From Fidelibacterota bacterium (GTDB taxonomy: Bacteria; Fidelibacterota; UBA8477; JABMPR01): a stretch of 54,347 bases of DNA. Location of the stretch: positions 1 to 54,347 of the forward strand of contig JAIPJM010000016.1 in NCBI GenBank assembly GCA_021734255.1, read 5' to 3'. Position numbers and translations under genes: made by a program. The notes under the pieces are model-generated. The model searched no databases. It was not told where the DNA came from and was given only the letters and a program-made list of their open reading frames with translations. Positions 27,250 through 35,602 of the stretch are shown in pieces. Position 1 is the first letter of the stretch. Each line of letters opens with the position of its first letter.

Positions 27250-30200
27250 TTATTTCAGCATCATCATCTTGTGTGTCTGCTGATAATCACCAGCATTGAT
27301 CCTGTAGAAGTACAATCCACTAGCAACTTTTTCGCCGCTAGCATTCAAGCCATTCCACATGATATCATACTGACCAGCAGGCTGATGTGCCTGATCGACC
27401 AGACGAGTGATCTCACGACCAGTAATATCGAAGACGATCAACTCAACGTCGACAGCTTTTGGTAATGTATAGCTGATCGTCGTTGTTGGGTTGAAGGGGT
27501 TCGGATAGTTCTGATCCAGAGCAAAGCTCGTTGGCAGAAGGTCAACACCTGTAGATGTGGCATTTGAGAACACCAGATCATTGGCATATGGTTCTGGGAA
27601 TACTTCCAGAGGTGTTCCCAGGTTGCTGAATTTCACAACTTCGAGTGCCTGTGCGGAAGCGATATTCCCGTCAACAGTCTCTGGTTTTAACCACTGGGTA
27701 CGGAAACGACCAAAGCCATATCCTGCACCCTGTTCGGCAACTTCTGTACCGTCAGATTTCTCATAACGTGTGGTGTACATCAAGGCATGTGGCGCTGGCC
27801 CAGTGATCGGAACAACAAGTTCCCACACATTCGGACCGTGCTGCCTTGCCTGCCATGTATTCTCGAACATCCAGTCGCTGGCAGGTTCAGCCACATCACC
27901 AGCAGCAATACCCTGCAGCTCAGCACCCCAGGCATCCTGGAAGATGAAGTACAGGTTGTCAGTAGCAGGATCGAAGGGATCGTCCTCGTACGTCATGGCT
28001 TCACTCATGTCGATAAGCAACTGTGCATAGACAGTTTCACCGGCAGGAATGATACCTTCAGTGACATAGTCCTGGAAGGTCTGAACAGGAAGAACCGTAT
28101 CAGCATCCATTCCATTCCATACGAAGAAACGGTCACCACCACCAGCAAGTGCAGGTAGTTCATATTCATAGAAGTCTTCGCCTGCATGTGCGGCAGTATC
28201 ACCACCAGCGATCTGATGCAGATTCAGGAAGAACTTATATGTGAATACGTCACCAGCATCGCCACTGTAAGGCACGGTGAGGAAGTAGATCTCAGTTCCA
28301 GGCTGACGGATCATATCGATCTTACTGCGGTCTGGATCTGATCCCCAACCATTTACGCCACCGCGAAGTTCAAGACTGTCACCATCAGCACGGCTGTAGA
28401 AACCAAGCTGCTCGAGAACGGTCATATCAACGCGGAAGGTGATGTTACCTGATCCAGAGCGTACAACCGCTACGTTGCTAAAGTACACAACATCAAGTAC
28501 AACGGGTACATCAGCAACCTCTACCATGACAGATCTGTCATAGGGCAGAGATTCAGGGGTATCATCATTGATGCGGAAACGATAGAAGGTATTACCAAGT
28601 GGCATAGGTGCTGTCACTTCATAAATACCATCTGCATCGCCATCATCCATGAGGATAGCGCCAAAGACACCAGTTACAGCGACCTTATCAACAGCTGGGT
28701 CGAAGAGGCTGGCATCTGCCTGGGCATTCATGTTGACCTTGAAGGTTACAGGTGCACCGATGAAGTTAGGATCAAAGTCATTCCACCATACGTGGTAGGT
28801 CTGAGCGCCACCGACAACCAGGTACTGACGATTGCTGCCACCGGGAAATTCAGCTGTCGCCCAATCTCCATTCTTGCGGAACTTGAATGACAGTGCCTGA
28901 CCAACTTCAAAGCTGTCAGAAACTGTGATGGACCAGACACCATCTGCATCATCATCTGTTAACTTCCAGAATTCTGGATCATTGCCACCCCATCCGTTGA
29001 AGTCTCCGGCAATATCTACAAAATCAGATGAAGGATCGAATTCATTGGCATCGATCTGGGCATTCATGTTGACTTCAAATGTAACCGTCAGGTTATAATC
29101 AAAGTCATTCCAGTATGCCGTGTACTCCTGCAGACCGTCTGTGACCAGATGCGTGCGGTTATCAATGGATTCAGCATTATCCCAGTTCTCATTGATACGG
29201 AACTTGAATTCGATGTTGTCACCAGTATTGAAAACACCGGCTTCATCAAGGTATGCGCCCCATTTCAGATTATCATCGTTCTTAGGATGCAGGTCGCCAG
29301 GATCGCCGCCCCAATCGTTAAATGAACCGGCAACGTTGACACTATCAGCCCATGGATCGAATTCGCCCTTGTTGAACTTATCAGTAAGGTCAACACCGAA
29401 GAAGATCACAGGATAGTAGGTATAGTTGTCAAGATAGCCGTAGTATTCAGTATCCATGTCTTCAACATGCAGCTCGCGATTGTCGCCACCGTCATGTCGT
29501 CCGGCATCCCAGGAGCTGTTGATACGATATTTGAAGCCATACTCACCCGGTGCAACCGGAAAAGTACCCATCCAGATACCGTTGGTGTCAGGATGAGCCG
29601 TCAGCTGCCATTCACCTGCAGCAGGACCCCAGCCGTTAAAATCACCGGCGACATCAACATAGTCTGTCAATGGATCAAAGTTAGAATTCATGATCTGGTG
29701 AGCCACGTTGACCTTAAAGGTAACCTTTGGCCAGAAATCAGATGGCTCTTCTGGGAAAACACCAGCACCAACCCAAGTATCTTTAGGCATCACTAGCCAT
29801 TCAGAATCTTCGGCATTTGTGCCAGCGGACATTGGCCAGTTCGTGTTACCCATCATTACATGAGGCTTACGATAGAGTGTGTGGTCCTTGGTAGCAGCGG
29901 TGACACCAGCTACGTCCCAACCATCACCTGGATCTCCATCCCAATTACCGATCCAGTCAATAACTTCGAATGAGGATTCAGTTCCCTTGACGAGAGCAAA
30001 ACCATCATCGCCATTACTGAGATAAGTAAAGGTCTGATCTGCAGCATCCAGCAGCTCTGGTACAGCGTCTCCATGCGAGATGACATAGGTTTCACCAGGG
30101 GCGATTGTTGCGCCTGTGGTAAACGTATTCCAAAATTCATACTCGCCAACAACTGTTGGGTCGTTGCCTACATTTGGAAATGCATACTCATCCAGATTGA

Positions 30201-30861
30201 TGGTTTGATCCGTTGGATTGTATATCTCAATCATTTTGTTGTTAGAGCTACCTTCGTTGACCTGGGAGAAGAAGGGAGTGGGGGGTGGTCCTGTACCAAC
30301 ACCGATATCATCAAAATACAACACAGCATTTGCATCGCTTGTTGTATTCAATTGGATACTCTCAATCGTAACGAAATCAGTTGAGTTGATGGCACCATTT
30401 CCCGTTATCCAGCCTTCTACAGCATCATTAGCAAGGTCTAGAACAAAATATTCCCAGGTGTCTGCGGCACTTACTGTCCAATATGGACCAGCTTCGTAAC
30501 CGTCCCCACCTGCCCCGTTATCCCAGATAACCAGGCGAAATTCTACATCCGTTGCAGCGGTGTAGACCCAGAAACCAACTTTGGCGTCTGGTGCAAACTG
30601 GTCAACCCTGTTACTCAAGCGAACAAAATATCCACCCGTTGTACCAGCATCGTCAATCAGATCAAGTTTGCCTGATTGTACGCCGCCATGGGCTTGCTCG
30701 GTCGACACAGCGAAGCTAGAAGCAGCATCCGCTGAAGTAGAACCAGAGTAATTGGGATCTTGCCAGTTCCCGATACCCGTTTCAAAGTCATCAGTAACCT
30801 GGCCAAAGCTAAAAGCCAGGGTGATGCTTAAAACGAGGAGTGTTGTAAATAAGCGTTTCAC
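27250..30861 (-). CDS. Secreted multi-module starch-binding protein with type IX sorting domain, no catalytic domain
   Basis: The 1203-residue product has a signal peptide (MKRLFTTLLVLSITLAFSFG) and a jelly-roll domain (about 22-195). A lamin-tail-like domain (about 200-370) precedes roughly six consecutive E-set modules that begin near residues 377, 484, 590, 700, 805 and 943. Modules 1-3 carry the AGDFNGWG-type motif of starch- or glycogen-binding domains; 4 and 6 lack parts of it. The end (from about 1109, LDQNYPNPFNPTTTISYTLP) is a FlgD-like sorting domain for type IX secretion. No glycosidase motif is visible, so I infer a surface glucan-binding protein, analogous to SusE/SusF but unrelated. 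The start is GTG with AGGAGG 5 bases upstream. A strong terminator follows. Confidence 0.85.
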   Translation of the reverse strand: MKRLFTTLLVLSITLAFSFGQVTDDFETGIGNWQDPNYSGSTSADAASSFAVSTEQAHGGVQSGKLDLIDDAGTTGGYFVRLSNRVDQFAPDAKVGFWVYTAATDVEFRLVIWDNGAGGDGYEAGPYWTVSAADTWEYFVLDLANDAVEGWITGNGAINSTDFVTIESIQLNTTSDANAVLYFDDIGVGTGPPPTPFFSQVNEGSSNNKMIEIYNPTDQTINLDEYAFPNVGNDPTVVGEYEFWNTFTTGATIAPGETYVISHGDAVPELLDAADQTFTYLSNGDDGFALVKGTESSFEVIDWIGNWDGDPGDGWDVAGVTAATKDHTLYRKPHVMMGNTNWPMSAGTNAEDSEWLVMPKDTWVGAGVFPEEPSDFWPKVTFKVNVAHQIMNSNFDPLTDYVDVAGDFNGWGPAAGEWQLTAHPDTNGIWMGTFPVAPGEYGFKYRINSSWDAGRHDGGDNRELHVEDMDTEYYGYLDNYTYYPVIFFGVDLTDKFNKGEFDPWADSVNVAGSFNDWGGDPGDLHPKNDDNLKWGAYLDEAGVFNTGDNIEFKFRINENWDNAESIDNRTHLVTDGLQEYTAYWNDFDYNLTVTFEVNMNAQIDANEFDPSSDFVDIAGDFNGWGGNDPEFWKLTDDDADGVWSITVSDSFEVGQALSFKFRKNGDWATAEFPGGSNRQYLVVGGAQTYHVWWNDFDPNFIGAPVTFKVNMNAQADASLFDPAVDKVAVTGVFGAILMDDGDADGIYEVTAPMPLGNTFYRFRINDDTPESLPYDRSVMVEVADVPVVLDVVYFSNVAVVRSGSGNITFRVDMTVLEQLGFYSRADGDSLELRGGVNGWGSDPDRSKIDMIRQPGTEIYFLTVPYSGDAGDVFTYKFFLNLHQIAGGDTAAHAGEDFYEYELPALAGGGDRFFVWNGMDADTVLPVQTFQDYVTEGIIPAGETVYAQLLIDMSEAMTYEDDPFDPATDNLYFIFQDAWGAELQGIAAGDVAEPASDWMFENTWQARQHGPNVWELVVPITGPAPHALMYTTRYEKSDGTEVAEQGAGYGFGRFRTQWLKPETVDGNIASAQALEVVKFSNLGTPLEVFPEPYANDLVFSNATSTGVDLLPTSFALDQNYPNPFNPTTTISYTLPKAVDVELIVFDITGREITRLVDQAHQPAGQYDIMWNGLNASGEKVASGLYFYRINAGDYQQTHKMMMLK

Positions 30862-30976
30862 ACTTACCTCCTTTTGGTTGTTAAAAACATATCAATATGA
30901 CGTCTTAATTTCCTCATAACAAGTTATTGTTTTATAGGAAATCAGAAATCAAAAACCTCCACATATCCTAAGCGAT

Positions 30977-32008
30977 CTACCTGTATTTCAGGGAGATCGA
31001 GAAATGCTCATTATACGGAAAATAGGTGTGGGATTGTACAGCGTAATCAAACTGCATCATCACACCCCCAAATATCCTTACATTCATGCCACCCCCCATT
31101 GAGAGTTGTGGCTCATTTTCAGGTAAAAATAAGTGATTCATACCTGCACTGACGTGAAGTAGATCATTTAGAATACTTAGATCTGCACCCACATTCAGCC
31201 ACTCGTAATTGTCACTTGGGTAAACACCATCAGCTTCCAGATGGAGCTTCATGACAGGTGTATTTATGACCTGCCAACCGGCGCCAATGATCATCCGCAA
31301 GGGAATGTCAAAGCGATCGGTAGCATAATAGGCATTGATGATATCATTATTACCACTGTTCAGTGGATCTGGATCCACGGTGGCCAGAAGATCATCTCCT
31401 GTGATCTGCATCTTGGTCCCAAAATTATTAATTGAGAATCCCAGAACAAGACCCGGCCAGGGGGTTACATAACGACCCCCAATATCCAGGGCAAAACCCT
31501 GGGCCTGGGAATTATAGATCGTCTCTCTTAATATCTTGGCATTTCCACCGATCATAAAGCGATCGGTCAATGCTCTGGCATAGGCCAAGCCCATTTGCAA
31601 GGCACCCACTTCAAAGAAATCTCCGGTTCCATCCTGGTCCAGCTCAGTTGTGATCTCCATCTTACCAGAGCTCATACTGATCACATTAATACCAAGGATA
31701 CCACCTCCCAGTCCAGGAAGGGCGATGGCAGAATGACTGAGATTGATCCCCTCATACCAGTTCACATAGCTGAAATGGGCAGTTGTTTCTGTTATCAGAG
31801 CCAGGGTGGCTGGATTGTAAAAAACAGTGGCCGGGTTATTAAAGCCTGTTACCACGGCCTCGCCACGGGCTGTCCCCGTGGCATCTACCGGAATTTTAAG
31901 GAAGTTAGCCGCAGACGTGCCAACTTTGGAAACGGTCTGAGCATATGCGCCACCAACCAGGATCAAGGTGACCAGGAGGAGCTGTATAGCTGTATTTCTT
32001 CTTTTCAT
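30977..32008 (-). CDS. PorV/PorQ family outer-membrane beta-barrel protein
   Basis: This 343-residue protein has a signal peptide ending AYA and the conserved PorV/UPF0164-type opening GTSAANFLKIPVDATGTARG, followed by NNPATVFYNPATLAL. The remainder alternates like beta strands and ends in an aromatic-rich strand (FSISLKYR). In type IX secretion, PorV is the barrel that collects cargo carrying the C-terminal sorting domain. This copy sits with a TonB receptor and amylases, 10 bases after the 1188-residue protein gene, so it may be a locus-specific paralogue. No other type IX machinery genes are in the window. Other functions, such as a simple porin, remain possible. Confidence 0.85.
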   Translation of the reverse strand: MKRRNTAIQLLLVTLILVGGAYAQTVSKVGTSAANFLKIPVDATGTARGEAVVTGFNNPATVFYNPATLALITETTAHFSYVNWYEGINLSHSAIALPGLGGGILGINVISMSSGKMEITTELDQDGTGDFFEVGALQMGLAYARALTDRFMIGGNAKILRETIYNSQAQGFALDIGGRYVTPWPGLVLGFSINNFGTKMQITGDDLLATVDPDPLNSGNNDIINAYYATDRFDIPLRMIIGAGWQVINTPVMKLHLEADGVYPSDNYEWLNVGADLSILNDLLHVSAGMNHLFLPENEPQLSMGGGMNVRIFGGVMMQFDYAVQSHTYFPYNEHFSISLKYR

Positions 32009-32018
32009 GATACTCTCC

Positions 32019-35000
32019 TTACTTGATCACTGCGAATTTACCGGTCTGTGTTGCACCGGTGTTCAGGTCTTCTACATAAAAGAGATAGAGACCATAGGAA
32101 ATCGCCAGGTTATCCAGGGTTAACATATCCCAGGTTGTGCTGCCCTCATCCATGAAGTTGTGGACTTCGAACTGATCGACCAATTCACCATTGATGGTAA
32201 AGATCTTGATGTCACAATCCTTGGGAATGTGATTAAATCTAAGTACACGTGGGCCTCGGCCAGTATTGTAGGGGTTGCTGGGTTCCCAGCTGGTTGCTGC
32301 CACGTAGGGGTTCGGTACCACAGTGATTTTCCCGATCGAATCCTTGGCCGTTTCTTCATCCAGATAGGCAGCAGCAGTCTTGAACTCATAAATATCATCG
32401 GCCAGAAATGGCTTCTTAATGATCAATTCAAGTATATCACCATCGGTGGGATGCCTTCTGGCACTATCACTGACCAGATGCTTAAAGGTTAATTGCCAGG
32501 TGGGATTATATCCCGTCAGGTTTCCCAGCGTATCCAGTACCTCATCGATGAAGATCACCACATCTGACTCATCGGTATTACTGTTCATACGACCGTCAGA
32601 GGGACCACCAAAGGGCGCCAACGTGTCGCCATTCACCAGATTATAGAAGGCAAAGGGCTGGCGTTTTTTCTCAGTTTCGTTGTAAACCGTGAAATTCACT
32701 GCCTGGGAAGGTAGATTCACAAAACCACCCAGAATATCATAGCTGGTGGATGTATCTGTCCCAACCGGCCCAAAGGTCAAGGTGTAATCATTGGGTTTCT
32801 TTAACCCCACCCCAGAAAATTCAAGATTGTACGGATTTAGCGCTGGGTCAAAGATGGTTGAGTCGTTCCAGCCCGTCAAACCCTTGTTAAGTTCAATGAT
32901 CGGTTCAACGTGGAATGAAATACGTAGTCCATCAACCACAATATTCTCATCCCCATCCTGAAATTTTGTTGAGTGCAGGATGAGTGTATCCGGCGCATTG
33001 ATATCTGTTATATTTTCCCAGGAAAAATTCTTTGTGGTCAGCGTGTCCTGGTAAAGACTACTCGACGCAGGAAGGAGTGTATCCTGGAATGTGATCCGAT
33101 AGGTATTGTTGTCAGGGACATCCAATGGATCTACAATATCAATATAGATCGATGAAGAACTGGAACCCTGGGTATGCACCAGATCATATTCTGGCTCTTC
33201 ATATCCCAGCGGTTTGGGAGCAGGTGTTACGGTAACCGTATTCACTCCGTTCACCACAGTTCCGTCTGATGTAACCTGAATGTAGATGGGACATTCACTG
33301 GGTGCTACCCCCAGAGCCACATCACCCGGGTCATAAGAGGTAACTGCATAGTAATAGGTTCTGCCGTTCAAGACATTGTCATCGATATACTTGTGCTGTA
33401 GACCTGTATCGTCACCCATATCAAATTTGATACCGTTGATATCCAGTTCCTGAAGTCCCTTGATCCCATCCACCTTATCAAACTGGGCGATGGGTTTATA
33501 AAAGGTGGGGACACCATCGGCGTCCGTAATGATATAAGCATCCTCAAATGCTGGATCTGTTGAGCGATAAATACGATAGCCCTGGAAATCATAGCCCTCT
33601 GAGCCCAGGTCTGCCATGTAACGGTCAAAAGAGGCTTCTGCTGTCTCATCCCAATAGAGAGTAACCGTACCGTCGCCAATAGCAGCTGATACATTTGGGG
33701 GCCGTGGGGCCGTGGCAAAATTGTAATCCAGATCATAGGTCTTCTGAGCGACTTCCTTATTCCTCAGGGCGTCAGCTGGATCTACACCCATATTGATTGC
33801 CATACTGATGGATTCCGTCTGTCCAACCTGGAGTGGAAAGTAACCGCTGGTCACGTGCAAGTTGTAATCGCCTTCCAGTTGGATCGTGGGATCGAAAAAG
33901 ACACCCGGAGTCATAAAATAGCGCCAGAAGGTGGCATCATTGAGACTTCCAATCCCTTCTGAACTCGGTCGATAAGCAGCAGCAGTCAGCCCGACCTGAT
34001 CAGATTCAGACACATCAGTAACATCAATGTTCGGTTCGCCAGGTAGACCGGTCCCCTGACCACTGGTCGCTTCACCATCTCCCTCGCCCTCGTCAAAGGT
34101 GTCCTTTTTGCCATCCAAACCGACATCATCTGAGAAAGCCGTCCAGTCTCGATCATTGTCCACGCCATCAGCACGGGTTTCGTCGATCATGGGTGCCACC
34201 GTTGATTGATTGTAAGGTGTGGAGCCACCAGGAACAATAAGCCCTCTCCGGAGGGTATCGCCAACATCAAAATACTTGTAGTTTATGTAACGAACTGGCT
34301 CAGGTCCGTTGAGCGTCCAGCGGTCACGATGCAGATCTTCCGTTTCATCAATGAGGCCATCTAGATCATCATCAATAAGATTGTCCGGGTTCTCTTTAAG
34401 GACATCACCATAGGATAGATTCCAGGTGACTCCCTGGGAAACGATCGCAGTATCAGTCCCCGGAAACATGAATATATGCCTGGCGTAATTTTCATCTATC
34501 CTGACCAGTTTTTCGCCACCTTCCAGTTCAAGAGAATCGAAATCCAATGATGTGAACGTGGGGAAGAGTGTGTCGTAATTGGTGTATTCCATGAGTAGCG
34601 TGGGATGGTAATCAGCATCACCATCATTGTCGATTCCGTCAACACCGTTTCCCGGTGTTTCCAGGAAGGCCGTGGCCACAACACCCACCGGTGAAGAACC
34701 AAAAGCGGTATTCCCTACTCCGTCTCCGTCTACACTCCAGGCAACATTGTTCAGAAGGTCAAAAGAGGGTGAATCATCATCAGAATCACCATCGCCACCG
34801 ACCAAGTCTGCCAGCCAGAGTGAAAAACCGGTCTTCGTCAGATCTTTGGTGCCATCATTGGTCAAGGTATGCAGATGAAAGACCACATCATTAATGGTGA
34901 TCTGACTCCATGCCAGTACCCGCACCTTGGTTAGAATACCCAAGCCACGCCGGGTCAGATCTGTGGTATCTGGAAAGTAGAGATGCCTGTCATACCAGTT

Positions 35001-35585
35001 ATCCGTACACTCGTAGTAAATTTCCTGATCGGCATTGAATTGATCCTTACCGAAATAACCATTCCAACTTCCAGCCCAACCCGGATCATTTACATCATCC
35101 AGTCTGTCTGGCCATTCTGTCGGCCAGGAACCGGGCACTGTACTTTTTGCGATCAGATCAGATTCTTGGTTCAGAAATTCTGGTACTGGCTCCAGGTTCC
35201 ATGAATCACCTGTCTGAGGTTCCGTTCGGTAGTTAGGCGTCATCATGACTTTGATCTTGCGGGGAATACTGTCATCACTGAACACCTCAGCGCCATAGAA
35301 GACACCTGTCAGGGCGATGTAGTGCTGTTTTGTATTTTTGGGCCATTCATAGGGAACATGTGTGGGTTGCCCCCCACCGGTTCTACCAGAAAAACCATAA
35401 TTGAAGATCGACGCCCTCACCAGGTTTCCATCGATCTCTGTCTTTCTCCTGTAAATGGGATTCCCGCGATGATCTGAGGGTGTGTAGCTAACATCCTGAG
35501 CGGCAATTATCGAGACTAACCCGAACATAAGAAGACTAAGTCCCAAGTGGCTCTTCATATACTTCATGCTGTGTGTCACTTTCAT
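32019..35585 (-). CDS. Large secreted Asp-rich protein with FN3-like domain and divergent sorting domain
   Basis: The 1188-residue protein has a signal sequence (LSLLMFGLVSIIAAQ). I do not recognise a named family for its first 600 residues. They contain several Asp-rich loops (for example GIDNDGDADYH and IDDDLDGLIDETED) that look calcium-binding. An FN3-like domain starts near residue 627 (VTLYWDETAEASFDRY). The end (NPYVAATSWEPSNPYN ... TQTGKFAVIK) looks like a variant FlgD-type C-terminal domain. It is encoded 17 bases after the TonB receptor gene, which is where SusD would sit in a Bacteroidetes locus. It may be a surface partner of that receptor, but this is inference. AGGGA 7 bases upstream supports the ATG at 35585. 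Confidence 0.7.
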   Translation of the reverse strand: MKVTHSMKYMKSHLGLSLLMFGLVSIIAAQDVSYTPSDHRGNPIYRRKTEIDGNLVRASIFNYGFSGRTGGGQPTHVPYEWPKNTKQHYIALTGVFYGAEVFSDDSIPRKIKVMMTPNYRTEPQTGDSWNLEPVPEFLNQESDLIAKSTVPGSWPTEWPDRLDDVNDPGWAGSWNGYFGKDQFNADQEIYYECTDNWYDRHLYFPDTTDLTRRGLGILTKVRVLAWSQITINDVVFHLHTLTNDGTKDLTKTGFSLWLADLVGGDGDSDDDSPSFDLLNNVAWSVDGDGVGNTAFGSSPVGVVATAFLETPGNGVDGIDNDGDADYHPTLLMEYTNYDTLFPTFTSLDFDSLELEGGEKLVRIDENYARHIFMFPGTDTAIVSQGVTWNLSYGDVLKENPDNLIDDDLDGLIDETEDLHRDRWTLNGPEPVRYINYKYFDVGDTLRRGLIVPGGSTPYNQSTVAPMIDETRADGVDNDRDWTAFSDDVGLDGKKDTFDEGEGDGEATSGQGTGLPGEPNIDVTDVSESDQVGLTAAAYRPSSEGIGSLNDATFWRYFMTPGVFFDPTIQLEGDYNLHVTSGYFPLQVGQTESISMAINMGVDPADALRNKEVAQKTYDLDYNFATAPRPPNVSAAIGDGTVTLYWDETAEASFDRYMADLGSEGYDFQGYRIYRSTDPAFEDAYIITDADGVPTFYKPIAQFDKVDGIKGLQELDINGIKFDMGDDTGLQHKYIDDNVLNGRTYYYAVTSYDPGDVALGVAPSECPIYIQVTSDGTVVNGVNTVTVTPAPKPLGYEEPEYDLVHTQGSSSSSIYIDIVDPLDVPDNNTYRITFQDTLLPASSSLYQDTLTTKNFSWENITDINAPDTLILHSTKFQDGDENIVVDGLRISFHVEPIIELNKGLTGWNDSTIFDPALNPYNLEFSGVGLKKPNDYTLTFGPVGTDTSTSYDILGGFVNLPSQAVNFTVYNETEKKRQPFAFYNLVNGDTLAPFGGPSDGRMNSNTDESDVVIFIDEVLDTLGNLTGYNPTWQLTFKHLVSDSARRHPTDGDILELIIKKPFLADDIYEFKTAAAYLDEETAKDSIGKITVVPNPYVAATSWEPSNPYNTGRGPRVLRFNHIPKDCDIKIFTINGELVDQFEVHNFMDEGSTTWDMLTLDNLAISYGLYLFYVEDLNTGATQTGKFAVIK

Positions 35586-35602
35586 ATCTCTTCCCTAGCT
35601 TC

